DNA of 64,000 nt from Nageia nagi (Eukaryota > Pinophyta): assembly GCA_050084985.1 (NCBI GenBank), contig JBITNC010000001.1, positions 84,196,001-84,260,000 of the forward strand, given 5' to 3'. Position 1 is the first letter of the stretch, and each line of letters begins with the position of its first letter. Of this stretch, positions 48,220 to 59,106 are shown in pieces. The notes beneath the pieces are model-generated. The model was not told the DNA's origin. It saw only the letters and a list, made by a program, of their open reading frames with translations, and made no database searches. The translations under genes and the position numbers were made by a program.

Positions 48220-50365
48220 ATGAATCCATTTTCACTACTTTTTCTCTCCATAGAGGAAGTGCTCCAAATAGTACCGAAAGAGTAAGATAAAACTAGGGCT
48301 TATTCTACTTATATCCCAAAGATGGATCTTAACCTAGATAACCCTACAGTATCCAAATCTAAAGTATAATTTTTGGAGGTTAGGAGAATTCTTTGAATTG
48401 ATCCTAAATTATTTGTTCAAATCTCTCCTCCTAGGACCATATGGGATTCTAAATATTTAGATTTTGGTAAACAAATGTCCATTATTGGAGAGACTCCTAA
48501 TTTCTATGCTATTATTGATCCTAGTAACTTGGATAATTTGGCTCCTCATCCAAAAACTTCTAATGATGATGAAATCCTTGATCTTGATAAGATTCCTTAT
48601 AATGATCAATCTATTCAATAGATGTTATCTAATAAAGAAAGGCTACAATTTGTTTTTGTAATAATGCTTCTATTATGGTGGAACTTCTTATAGATTCAAA
48701 TTTGTTTGATAACTAGTTGGAAACTACAAAATCCAAAGATAGCTTATTTTGTTATAAGCAATCATTGAAACATCTCCAACCTATGCAGGAAATGTATGAT
48801 GCAAGTGACATGATTGACTATCACCATGATGCAAGTGACATGATAGACTATCACCATGACACAAGTGATATAGATCCTAATGGAGTAGAGTCCAAACCAA
48901 AGCTTGATGCCGAGTTGGAATAACCATTACATGAGGATAATATTTCTAAAAGTGATGACCAATCAGAACCTGAGGATAAGGATGAAAAATCTTATAGCAA
49001 TTTGAGAGAAGAAAGGTACGGATCAAGTTCTTTTACCTAATGATGAAATTAAAACTCTCATTAAGCAGTAACTTATTGAAGTTATTAGATAAGCCTTTAA
49101 GCTACAACTATCTTAGACTCCCAAGGAGCATGAGATTAAGGTAGGTACATTATGGATACCAAGAAAATACTAATTGGTATAAATAACTTCCACATGAACA
49201 ATTGGAAATCTTGGTAGGGGTATTGCATTAACTTGAGTAGGATAGGGTTAATCATACTAGTGAGTTTGTTGTTTTGAAAAATATTCCACTTCAAACATCA
49301 AATAATGCACAACAACCTCCTCCTTCCCCACCACCATACCCAAAGACCAATGTAGGGTTTAACAACATGGTGAGTAATGAGGATGATTTCCTTTTATATT
49401 TAAAAAGACCCCTCACTGCTAGAATTTGCCAAAATAATCCTTGGGAAAAAGAGTGTTAAATTTACTAAGTTTGATGGTATGTAGGATCCTAGGATGCATG
49501 TTCATAAATTTCATGAAGCAGTTATTGAATATATGCATGATCAAGATTTGTTGGCTAAGTTTTTTTCTTATAGTTTGAAGGATGAGGCTCTAAAATGGTA
49601 CTTATGGTTTCCTGAAAGTAGCATTAATAGGTATGAGGATTTGATTAACATATTTTTGCATGATTATGGTTATAACATTACTGAGAAGGTTTATTTTAAG
49701 GACTTGTGTAAAATTAAACACCTTCCTAACAAATCAATGAAGGATTTTGTAAAGATATAGAAACAAACTGTTAATAAACTCACCATGGATTAATATGAAC
49801 TCAAGCATATTTTTTTGTTATCCTCTTGCCTATATATAAGCTATTTGTCATCTCTAATCATGATATGTCTTTAGGATATATGATTCACATTCATACTAAA
49901 AAGGAACCATGCATTAAAAAGTTGAGTTCTATGAAACATGTTGAGAATACTTCATCTATAAAACCTATTACAAAAATCAAATCAAGGTTGAAGCAAATCA
50001 TGTTGCTCACAAAAAAATGAGGTAGTTATCCACCCAAACATACTTACCAATATACTCCTTTAACTGATACTATTGATAATATTTTGAATGTATTATTAGA
50101 TGAGGAACTGATTGAATTGTCTCGTATTGATGAACCTAAGTTTACTAATGGTGTGCCTAAAAATTTTCACCATGAGAAATTTTACAATTATCATAGGGTA
50201 TCTAGTCATCTAAACTAGGATTATAGGACACTTTCTAACCTTATATAGGATTTCATTGATAATGGAGAAATCAGGATACATAAAAAACCATCTACATAGA
50301 TAGGACCTATACATCTGGATAATGCATAGGTAGTTGTATTCAATAATCCCCTACAATCTTTACAA
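48220..50365 (+). pseudogene. Element C gag
   Basis: The N-terminal part from ATG about 48,221 is acidic and Ser/Pro-rich with stops (PRTIWDSKYLDFGKQMSIIG, about 48,436). A three-fold repeat of ASDMIDYHHD-type units lies at 48,798-48,870. A Pro-rich stretch PPPSPPPYPKTNVGFNN follows at about 49,315. The core at 49,494-49,760 is clear: HVHKFHEAVIEYMHDQDLLA, FSYSLKDEALKWYLWFPESS, INRYEDLINIFLHDYGYN, LCKIKHLPNKSMKDFVKI. About 50,170-50,280 has FYNYHRVSSHL and DFIDNGEIRIHKKP, the Tat/Athila-type Cys/His region that follows gag core, with its cysteines lost. Stops break the frame several times. No protease or RT follows. Confidence 0.82.
48798..48870 (+). repeat. 30-bp tandem repeat inside element C gag
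   Basis: gatgcaagtgacatgattga and its near-copies repeat with a 30-bp period, two full units and part of a third, in frame, encoding DASDMIDYHH units. Confidence 0.9.
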
Positions 50366-50929
50366 TCTTGAGGGTACATCAATACAATAAGTATTTCCTG
50401 TAATTTAAATTTTTTTGACTAAAACTCATGCATATAGCCATCCTCCTCCAAATAGAAATAGAAATGGAATCAAAAGCTATGATGCCAATGGCATGTATTC
50501 TTGCTTTCAAAGTGCTAGCAACATGGGGATGACTAGTACTAAAGTACCTCTTTTTATCCCTACATCTGTAAAGTGGTTTTGGTTGGCAAAATCTCCCTAG
50601 GTACATAAAGTTATTCCTTAAGCTCTTTTTGACATCATAATTAGTGTATATTAGTAGCTATGGTTTTTTTTATGTCTTTTTGATTTCCTAGAGACCCTTC
50701 ACTATTTGAGATAATGAAGCCACCTCTACATCCTACATCACAAGTGCAACCCTCACCATAGCCAACTCTACCTCTAATGGATGGAGACATGTTAATTGAG
50801 CCTCCATCAGCCTTAGTCTAGCTAGCTTAGCCTCCATGGCCACTACCTATGCATCAAACACCCTTGTCATATCATATGTAATGCTAGTTAGTCTTTCATT
50901 AGCTACATTTAAAATTTAAAAATCATGAA
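50366..50929. other. Element C interior, no gene recognised
   Basis: Sequence between gag and the antisense plant-mobile-domain pseudogene. A plus-strand piece (TKTHAYSHPPPNRNRNGIKS, 50,415-50,600) is open but unrecognised. Confidence 0.4.
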
Positions 50930-52245
50930 GCACTATGAGTAGAATCTTTCTTACCTAGAGTGAGGGAAACTACTGCTAGCACCTCTAGTCCCCCTTCTAA
51001 TGGAGACCCATCATCACTCCCACTATCCAACTCATCTAGGCCCAAAGATCCTGGATGTATAGCTTTCCACCATGCCACATAATTGAGGGAAACCCTAGGA
51101 GCCATGGCTACCTCCATAGCAACATCTTCTATTGGTGGGTATAGCCACTTTACCATCCACACTTTCATATCTTGAGCATTTTTAGGAACATCTCTCTCTA
51201 TTATTTACCATCGATACATTGGGGACACTATTGGGATTGACTGTTGCATCCTAAATTGTATCAACACCTACTCTAAATGATATGGCTCCACTATCTTTCA
51301 CTTGGTCTGAAAGAAGTGGATTTACCTCACCCACACCAAATGATGAGCATCCCTATGCCACACATAATCAACATAGCACACCCATATGATGTTTGCCTCT
51401 TATAAGCCATTGATGTCCCTCCTCCTTGCCTCCATGGATCAAGGAGGCCTATATCTACCCAATGGGCTAGTCCAGCATGCTAGGGCCACATATGTTGGAT
51501 CATCTTTCACCCTTTGTAGTCCCATTGGCATGATCATTGAGATGTGCTCATAGGCCTAGACCTATAGGAGACCAACATGAGCAATCATCATGTTTACCTT
51601 ATCAATGTTGATGAATGAATACAAATCCCTATAAAGTTGTACCAGTGCTATTGGCCCCCACATGAACTATCACCCTTGAGTGCATATCTCTCATACTATC
51701 CATGTTAACCTAAGAGAAAAAGCCAAATGGATTTTATCTATACATAAATAGGTGGTAATAATAGTTTCCACATGTAACCTCAAGTGTCTCCCTACTCTAG
51801 CATACATATAGCCCTCTTTGAGTCACACTGATTGGTGATCCCAGTCATGGTCATCCAATCCAATCAACCATAAACACTCAACCCCATGAGTGTTATCATC
51901 CCCCATCTCCTATTGATATACTAAGCCATCCCTAATGGGTATACCTTAGATCTAGTACACATCCTCTAGAGTTACTATCATTTCATCGATGGGAAGGTGA
52001 AATGAGTTACAATCTTGATCTCATCTCTCAGCCAATGCAATGAGAAAAGGAGTTTCCACTTATACTATCCTTGCATATGCAAGCTCCCCTAACTTGGATC
52101 GATCTAAGATATCATTTGATTACTGAGTTCATGGGAAGGCTTGAGTCAAATCTAAAGTTTTAGTCCTCATAGGCCCACCTCAAATTACCCTCTTATGATC
52201 CTGCAATGTAATGCCTAGTTCTATTTGTCGATCCTCTCCACTCAT
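50930..52245 (-). pseudogene. Plant mobile domain (MAIN/PP7-long-type) protein pseudogene, antisense in element C
   Basis: It reads on the minus strand from ATG at 52,245 (MSGEDRQIELGITLQDHKRV). Readable blocks are ILDRSKLGELAYARIV, VETPFLIALAER, then DQDCNSFHLPIDEMIVTLED and GIPIRDGLVYQ. This is the hallmark plant mobile domain pattern: ...ALVERW...THTFHLP.GE.T.TL.DV..L.GL.. Farther on come VNMMIAHVGLL, AYEHISMIMPMGLQRVKDD and, after a shift, VCYVDYVWHRDAHHLVWV, KIVEPYHLE, MQQSIPIVSPMYR. The tail to 50,930 is low-complexity. Plant mobile domain proteins occur both as host genes and in mobile elements. More than ten stops occur, among them W-to-stop after ALAER and several Gln-to-stop changes. 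Orientation is opposite to gag, so it would not be translated from the element's genomic RNA. Confidence 0.8.
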
Positions 52246-53183
52246 GGATAATAAAAATACAATGTTTCAAGTTTGAATCTACTTTTTGCATGCTTAATTG
52301 GTATACTTAGAATATACTTCACTAGATGACCTATCCTCTCCATAATTGATTGCTAGATACTCCTCTAATTAATGGCATCCATCACTACATAGTCTCAGAC
52401 TCTCTATAGACATCCTCCCACTCGATGCGCTAAAATTATGGATGGAATAGATGTTCCAATAGTGTAACATTATTGCTAGGGTGGAAAACTCAACTAGTTC
52501 AATGAAAAAGTCAATGCCTACTTGTTAGAGCTCCAACTGGCAAGGGCATTAAGGTTAAAATGACCTATTTTTACAAAAAAATTGATTTTATAAGTTAACT
52601 TTGGGGCTTTAAATTAGGGCATCGCTTCTTTTTTGGCATACAATTCCTAAATCCTTCTATGGAGGGCTTATTGGCCTTGTAAAAATTTCAAATCCCTCCT
52701 ATCCTTTTTTAGATACTAAAAATTACCATTTGCATGGCATCAAGGGCATCCATTTCTTTGATTTGTGTGTGCTATTAATGGAATTTGGATCTAATTTATG
52801 CTTAGAATTTATTCCAATGATGCCTACATGTATCAAGTAAAGATCACTTCATTTGTATTTTTTACTAAAATTTATACTGGGTTTAGGATGCCAACAATGT
52901 GTTAATTTGCTATTTAGATGAGTTTCCAATATGCCTAGTTCATTTTCATCAATTGCTAGTTTTTCATATGATAATGGATACTTGTTTATTACACCGAGAG
53001 GCGTTTCTATAGCTGCAGCATGGGGGGTGGAGTGGGGAGCAAAATGTCGCATGTGAGTCCGTCCGTTAAACAATTGACGGGAAAATAATTTTTTTAAAAT
53101 TAAAATTATATAGCCGACTGAAATATTAAAAGACACATCTTTTCAAAAATTATTATATAAATGGAAGGAAGAATATCAAATAG
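52246..53183. other. Element C interior, no gene recognised
   Basis: No supported coding region. Local rise in GC at about 52,990-53,070 precedes the next ORF. Confidence 0.4.
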
Positions 53184-53513
53184 ATGAATATTCTGATCAA
53201 GATGATTGATCCTTCTAATGTCATTGCCAACGTCCAATCAGTACCTCATATTGCCAATAAGATGAATGCACTTCCAGCTTCTGTTGCTCATGTGAGAGAT
53301 AGAAATAGGGTTCGTAGACATCCTGGGCATCGACCAGACTGCACTTGCATTGTATGTAGACAGCCTTCCAGAGGAAATAGACACCCTGATGGCTGCAATT
53401 GCGATGTGTGTGACGCTTACAAATGCAGACGTGAAACCACCTTACGCAGAAACTCGCACAAGAAGAAACAAGAGGCTGGAGACGGAGAGGAACGGTATGC
53501 AGATAAAAGATGA
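53184..53513 (+). CDS. VAL/HSI2-like cysteine-rich segment (captured gene fragment)
   Basis: This is an uninterrupted 109-codon frame from ATG. Residues about 45-76 hold two CxCxxC clusters: HRPDCTCIVC, then 12 residues, then CNCDVC. A basic tail RRETTLRRNSHKKKQE follows. The pair closely resembles the Cys-rich motif found in plant VAL/HSI2 B3 repressors (HRPGCTCIVC...CTCNVC plus basic tail). The fragment lacks any B3, CW or PHD domain, so it is at most one or two exons. GC content is higher and decay lower than in its surroundings. A second frame from 53,350 to 53,580 ends PPKKRQHG and may be the true continuation after a frameshift. Function, if any, is unknown. It could instead be another Cys-rich protein. 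Confidence 0.55.
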   Translation: MNILIKMIDPSNVIANVQSVPHIANKMNALPASVAHVRDRNRVRRHPGHRPDCTCIVCRQPSRGNRHPDGCNCDVCDAYKCRRETTLRRNSHKKKQEAGDGEERYADKR

Positions 53514-53844
53514 GTGGGGTGAGGTTGATGGTGGAGTTGGACCTGAGACTGCTCCTCCCAAGAAGAGGCAACATGGTTAATTGAGAGAGAGACTTGGAGT
53601 TTCACAATAACATTTCTGGACAAACGTGAAGGTTTTTTCTGCTCCATACATGATAGTTCTTTCAGTTTGAGATCTAAGAAATTTAAGTTCAATTATTCCC
53701 TGCTTACTCTAAATGTGATTTATGCAAGATTTGTGTTGGATTTTATCCTATGAACTCTTTTCTGTGTTTAAATCTTGCATTTCACTTTGAATGTGCTCAA
53801 ATGTGTAAGTAGTATCTCATCATGCGAAGGATAAATATTTAAAT

Positions 53845-54590
53845 TAGTGTTGATGCAAGACACTTATGAACAATCATTATGAAAATGCAACAGTTTCATA
53901 ACATTTGGATATGGTATTTTATTTTGTTGAGTTAATTTATCTTATGAAGTATGTGTATGGTTGTTAAAAAATTACTTGTATCTTTGCATTAAATTATTTG
54001 TAAATAATATAATATTTTTAAACAAAATATGTGTATTATAGATTTATTTAAAATATATCTGTAAGTAATTTATTTGATATTTATTTTTAAAGTATTTGTA
54101 TTTAACTTTTAAGAGTTGATGCAAGATATTTATATGAATAAGCATTATAAAAATGCAAGAGTTCTATAACATTTGGTTATGGTATTTTATTTTGTTGAGT
54201 CAATTTATCTTATGAAATATGTGCATATCTTTGAATTATTATTTGTAAACAAAATAGTATTTCTAAATAATATTATACATTTATTTGAAATATATTTGTA
54301 AGTAATTATTTTGATATTTATTTTTAAAGAATTTATATTTAACTTAAGAGTTGATGCAAGATTCTTATACAAACAAGCATTATGAAAATGCATCAAGTTG
54401 ATAACATTTGATTATAGCATTTTATTTTGTTGAGTCAATTCATCTTATGAAGTATGTGCTAATTGTTAAAAAATTACTTGTATCTTTGCATTATTATTTG
54501 TAAACAACATAATATTTCTAAACAAAATATTATAGATTTATTTGAAATGTATTTGTAAATAATTTATTTTTAAAGTATTTATATGCAATT
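53845..54590. repeat. Three-copy tandem repeat of about 235-266 bp
   Basis: The anchor tgatgcaaga occurs at 53,851, 54,117 and 54,352 (spacings 266 and 235). Each unit carries aacatttg, gcattttattttgttgag-like and atttgtaaacaa-like words in the same order. Very AT-rich; divergence between units is clear. Confidence 0.9.
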
Positions 54591-55180
54591 CTTCTTAGTT
54601 CTATATATTAATAGATGTTTAAGTGAATTAAATTTATTGCTTTTACATAACTTTTTATTAATTATTGAATTTAAAATTTAATAAAATGTAAATATTTGTG
54701 TAACATTATTAATTTACGGAAATAAGTTCAAAAATATTAATATATTATTTCAATATAATCATTGAAGTTAATATTATGAAAAATATTGTAGTAGATTCAT
54801 GCTTTTGATTAAGATTTAAAAATATTAAAGTTCATAAAAAATTATTTTAGTTGAATGCAAGTTAGCTTATGACTAGATTTAATATGAACTTTTCTTAAAT
54901 TAATAATATGTGAACTTTGAAAAAACTATATAAATATATATAATTTTTATTTAATGCTAGAGATAAATAAATAAAACAAATAAAATCAATCTAACAATAC
55001 GCATGAAATGGTTTTGAAGTTTATGAATTTTTAATGGTCAATTAGGGATTATCAAGTTTGGTATGATTTAATAATACAATTTCAAAATATATATGATTTT
55101 TTTAGTTTCTTTTGATTGCTCTATCATTTACAAATAACCTTATATATCCCCCAAGGTTTTGGTTGAAATATAAACCTAAG
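54591..55180. other. Very AT-rich DNA upstream of the helicase remnant
   Basis: No coding signal. In particular no Walker A (GKT/GKS) exon for the helicase was found here. Confidence 0.5.
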
Positions 55181-56442
55181 TCCACCTACTGGAGTTGCTG
55201 CATTCAACATTGTTGCCACTACAATCCATGGAGCACTTCGAATTCCTATCATAGACTTTGATAAATTAGAGGGATCAAGATTAAATACTTTTCAAGAAGA
55301 TATGAAACATGTAAAATATATATTGATTGATGAAATGAGCTTCATAGGGCAGAAAATGTTGGAACACATAGATTATCGCCTTTGAGAAGGTTTTCCAGAA
55401 AAATCAAATATATGTTTTGGAGGTAGGTCAATCATTTTAGTAGGTGTTTTAGGAAAATTACCACCTGTTATGGATATACCACCATATGCCACTGATAGAC
55501 ATGCAAGATTATTATGGCAAAAGTTCACAACTATTATAACATTAGATAGAGTATTTCAACAAGAAGGAGAGAGTGAAGATCAAAAAAGGTTTCATCAACT
55601 TTTAATTAATTTAAGAGATGCAAATCCAACTGAAGATGATTGGAAATTATTGATGACAAGAACAAATTCAAATCTAGATCCGGCTATAAGGGATGATTTT
55701 GATCAGAATATTCATCTATTTGCAACTAATGAAAATGTGCATAATCATAACAGGTATGAATTTATTTTAAATAAATCCATTTTTTTGAATTTTGAATTAC
55801 TTGCTAAATTTTGATATAATATTAATATATTTCTAACTAATGAAATATTTTTTATCATATAGGTTACAACTACTCAAGTTAAATTTTCCAGTAGCACGTA
55901 GTATTGTAACAAAATTAGGGAGCACAAAACAAGGAGGAGGTGATAGTGAAGAACTTGAAATTGAGTTATTAATTGCAAATAATGCAAGAGTTATGCTAAC
56001 ATCTAACTTATGGATAGAAGCTGGACTTGTTAATGGTGCTTTGGGATATGTTAGAAAAATTGTATACAAACCAGGGAATTCTCCACCTGATCTACCAACA
56101 TATGTTATGGTAGAATTTGATCATTTTATAGGATGTTCACTTGAAGGTAAAGCTATTCCAATTATACCTATAGAAAGAGGTCGAACACGTCAACTTCCAT
56201 TATGATTGGCTTGGGGTTTAACAATACATATATCATAAGGTTTGACACTTAATAAAGCAACAATAGATATTAGAGAAAGGGAAAGGCAAGGTTTAACATT
56301 TGTTGCTATATCTCGCATCAAAGCATTGGATGGACTTAGAATTTTAGCACCATTTCCATATGATCGTTATGCAAAATTGAAATCAGAAAAAGGAGTTGTG
56401 TAAAGGAAAGCTGAAGAAGAAAGATTCAAATCTTTGGAGTAG
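55181..56442 (+). pseudogene. PIF1-like DNA helicase remnant with retained intron
   Basis: Exon 1 (about 55,181-55,753) reads PTGVAAFNIVATTIHGALRI, YILIDEMSFIGQKMLEHIDY (Walker B, DEMS), LVGVLGKLPPVMD, LWQKFTTIITLDRVFQQEGE and DDWKLLMTRTNSNLD. Exon 2 (55,863-56,442) reads IANNARVMLTSNLWIEAGLV, LVNGALGYVRKIVY, LAWGLTIHIS then GLTLNKATIDI and RQGLTFVAISRIKALDGLRI. These are PIF1/RecD-type helicase motifs in order. The Walker A start is missing. A GT...AG intron at 55,754-55,862 splits the HNR codon region and joins the frame exactly. Three internal stops are seen: TGA where R is expected after HIDYRL and after QLPL, and TAA where Q is expected in HKSQG. PIF1-like helicases occur as host genes, free duplicates and parts of Helitrons; no Rep domain is visible, so a Helitron is unproven. 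Confidence 0.85.
55754..55862 (+). other. Intron in the PIF1-like remnant
   Basis: 109 bp, starting gtatgaat and ending atcatatag. Removing it joins AAC-AG to G-TTA in frame. Strongly AT-rich as plant introns are. Confidence 0.8.
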
Positions 56443-56620
56443 CCAAAAATCAATATTACTATGATTAATTTTGATTTTTTTTAAATCTTACTCAATATTA
56501 TTTGTCAATGACTCCTTATGTATGATTCATTCATTTGTTAAACATTATTTTTAAAATAATATTTGCATTTGTATTGTATCTCTTAATATTATAATTCAAT
56601 AATCACGTGACGATGGATGC

Positions 56621-56780
56621 CACTAGCTTTGATATAACCCCTTATATATCAAAAAACACCAAGAGATATCATTTCGAGGTGCCTATCTTGGATATAGCAA
56701 TACCAAGAAATGAGATAGGCACCTTGAAATGATATCTCTCAGCATTTTTTGATATATAAAGGGTTATATCAAAGCTAGTG
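56621..56780. repeat. 160-bp foldback (inverted-repeat) element
   Basis: Arms 56,621-56,688 and 56,713-56,780 pair over 68 bp with about six mismatches around a 24-base loop. Both ends read CACTAGCTTTGATATAACCC. A small MITE or foldback transposon is likely. No convincing target duplication flanks it (tgc left, ata right). A CACTA-like terminus is suggestive only. Confidence 0.88.
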
Positions 56781-57124
56781 ATATACAATTGAAAAAAAAT
56801 TAGATTATGTATACTTGATTTTAGTCATTTGGTAAGGTAAAGTTATATCTTCAAGAAGGTTGTTCCTAGGTAGCTATAGGCCCATGATATTTACAATATT
56901 TGGTGACATATGAAGGCAATGCTTAATTGGATGACTTTCTTCACTTATTTTGCAACATTGATGATGTACATTGACCTATTTTTAGGGTGTCAATGGTGTA
57001 CATTTTTTGTGCATAATTAAACTCAAGTTCCTAGACCTTTAGAGGTTTGAATATTAGGAAATTTCATCATTCCAACTCTACATATTATAATATATTATAT
57101 TTATTTCATCCTTGCTTCACATGG
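56781..57124. other. Element C interior, nothing recognised
   Basis: No coding region or repeat detected between the foldback and the 192-bp array. Confidence 0.4.
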
Positions 57125-57870
57125 TTAATGTCTTCGGATCATAGACATCAAAACACATTATTGTCGATGGCCATCAATATAGCTAGTGAGAGTTCACTCA
57201 CTTAAAAGTAAATCAATGATGTAGTCGTGAGCAATTTATTGACATTGGATCATCTCCAATGGATGATACATTTTTCTATGTATCCACATGGTTTTTGCTT
57301 TGAACCCATCTAAATCATACTATCTTCAAATCATGGACATAAAAATGCATGATAGTTGATGGCCAATGATATGGCTAGTGAGAGTTCACTCACTTAAAAG
57401 TAAACTAATGATGTAGTCGTTAGGAATTTATTGATATTGGATCATCTCCAATGAATGATACATTTTTTTGTGTATCCATATGGTTTTTCCTTTAAACCCA
57501 TCTAAAGCATACTATCTTTGAATCATGGACATAAAAATACATAATCATCGATGGCCAACGATACAGCAGTGAGAGTTCACTCACTTAAAAGTAAACTGGT
57601 GATGCAATCATGAGCAATTTGTTGACATTGGATCATCTCTAATGGATGATATATTTTATTATATATCCATATGGTTTTTGCTTTGAACCCATACAAAGCA
57701 TACTATCTTTGGATCATAGACATATAAACATATGATCACTGAAGGCCGTTGATATGGTTAGTGAGAGTTCACTCACTTAAAACATAAACTGAAAATGTAA
57801 CCATGAGCAAGATGTTGATATTGTATCATCTCCAATGGATGAAATAACTTACTATGCATCCATCATTATT
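57125..57870. repeat. 192-bp tandem repeat, about 3.9 copies
   Basis: The anchor atcatagacat or atcatggacat occurs at 57,138, 57,330, 57,522 and 57,713. All units keep gtgagagttcactcactt, a near-palindrome, better than the rest of the unit. Divergence between units is moderate. Confidence 0.93.
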
Positions 57871-57884
57871 TTATGACTAATATT

Positions 57885-58140
57885 TTATTGTAGGTACATA
57901 GATCTAGCAAAATAGAAGAAAATTATAGTCATAACCAAGGCACCAATGCCATGCTCATAGTCTGGTGGGCAATCGATGGCATACATTTCATTATCATTTC
58001 CACCAATCCAAAGCGTAACCTCTCTATTTCTAGGCATGGACATAAGTGTGAATGGTTCCCAAGTATTAGACACAATATAATAGTTAGATTCATGATTGAG
58101 ATCGTATAAGGGAGCAAATCATATCTTCCATCTCCAACCT
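57885..58140 (-). pseudogene. Possible gene fragment, unrecognised
   Basis: A minus-strand frame reads NTWEPFTLMSMPRNREVTLW, IGGNDNEMYAIDCPPDYEHG and IGALVMTIIFFYFARSMYLQ. Composition is protein-like and less AT-biased than the surroundings, with a hydrophobic C-terminal stretch. I do not recognise the family. It may be another captured exon or an unrelated decayed element part. Confidence 0.3.
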
Positions 58141-58419
58141 TGGATATGAATTTTTATATTCATTTAAACATCATCCATATAGTATTCTTGAAGATAGCTT
58201 CTTCAATAGCTTTTGCCTTGGCTACACCACTTAAGGGTCTTTCTTGGGGCACCTAAGTCAAAAGGGAGGAAACACAAGGTCCCTTGACATCAACCATTCA
58301 TCTTTAGCAAAAGATAGCATCAACAAATAGATCAAAAAAATTTCTTCTATATCTTAGCTACACTTCTTCTTTGGACATGCAATTTCATTACTTTGATCAC
58401 ACATCCAAAGAGGGGCAAA

Positions 58420-59101
58420 TGTAAACACCTCAAAATGAATATTTATGTATTTAATAAATTATTTTAATTCCTTAACAATGTATTATTTAAAAAGGGATTT
58501 AAAATGTATAAAAGAGGTGTAGGCCATATATTTGACCCTTCTGGATTATACAAGGGGTTAAATCCTATAATAGAAGCATCCCTATATAAAGGCATTAAAG
58601 ATATACAAATATAGAGGATGGGATCATTTTCAGGAGGAGACTAGACAACGGGTAGGTTACAAAAGACCCAAGGCTTCTATCAACTAAAGATTGAAAAGAG
58701 AATCAAAGATTTGAACATCATTTGCAAAGAAAACCTCTGTAAGGTATTCTTATTTGTAACAAGTGAATCTCTTATCTCAAGAATTATCATACTTTAATTA
58801 TATTGATAAATCCTTCATTTGCTTATCATTTCATATTTTGTCACATCTTTAATTTGATCATTAACACGATGTCAACAGTGTACTATTACTAGGGCATCGA
58901 TGTTGTACTAGTGTATATGATATTGCTCATTCTTGATGTATGCCTTTCCTTGATCAATTGAATATGCATATTAATGAAATGAACATGTATGCTTAATCAT
59001 TTTTTTTCTATTCCTACTTTATGTCAACTAACTAATAGACCAAATAGTGCATGTGTTAATTCCCCTAATTAATTACACCATCGAATTATTTAAGGTCTAC
59101 A
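58420..59101 (+). repeat. Element C 3' LTR
   Basis: 682 bp, starting TGTAAACACC and ending AAGGTCTACA, preceded by the purine tract agaggggcaaa (58,409-58,419) and followed by CTAGG. It aligns with the non-duplicated form of the 5' LTR but differs at many positions, much more than the four array units differ among themselves. Confidence 0.92.
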
Positions 59102-59106
59102 CTAGG

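Larger units (their letters stand above)
45902..59101 (+). mobile_element. Element C: gag-only LTR retrotransposon with gene-derived cargo, nested in B
   Basis: LTRs at 45,902-48,155 and 58,420-59,101 face plus. CTAGG precedes the first (45,897-45,901) and follows the second (59,102-59,106), a perfect 5-bp target duplication. A PBS-like TTTGGTGAACCTGAC follows the 5' LTR, and a purine-rich tract (agaggggcaaa) precedes the 3' LTR. gag is recognisable but no protease, RT, RNase H or integrase was found over 10 kb of interior. The interior holds plant-mobile-domain, VAL-like and PIF1-like pieces and several repeats. It would need enzymes from another element to move. Confidence 0.88.

Noticed and set aside
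53221-53692. Minus-strand frames of 117 and 91 codons over the VAL-like segment
   Set aside because: They are antisense to the Cys-rich plus-strand frame, which has recognisable motifs; they carry none.
55181-56780. Helitron spanning the helicase and foldback
   Set aside because: No Rep domain, no TC start and no short hairpin with CTRR end flanked by A and T could be identified; the 160-bp foldback is too long to be a Helitron 3' hairpin.
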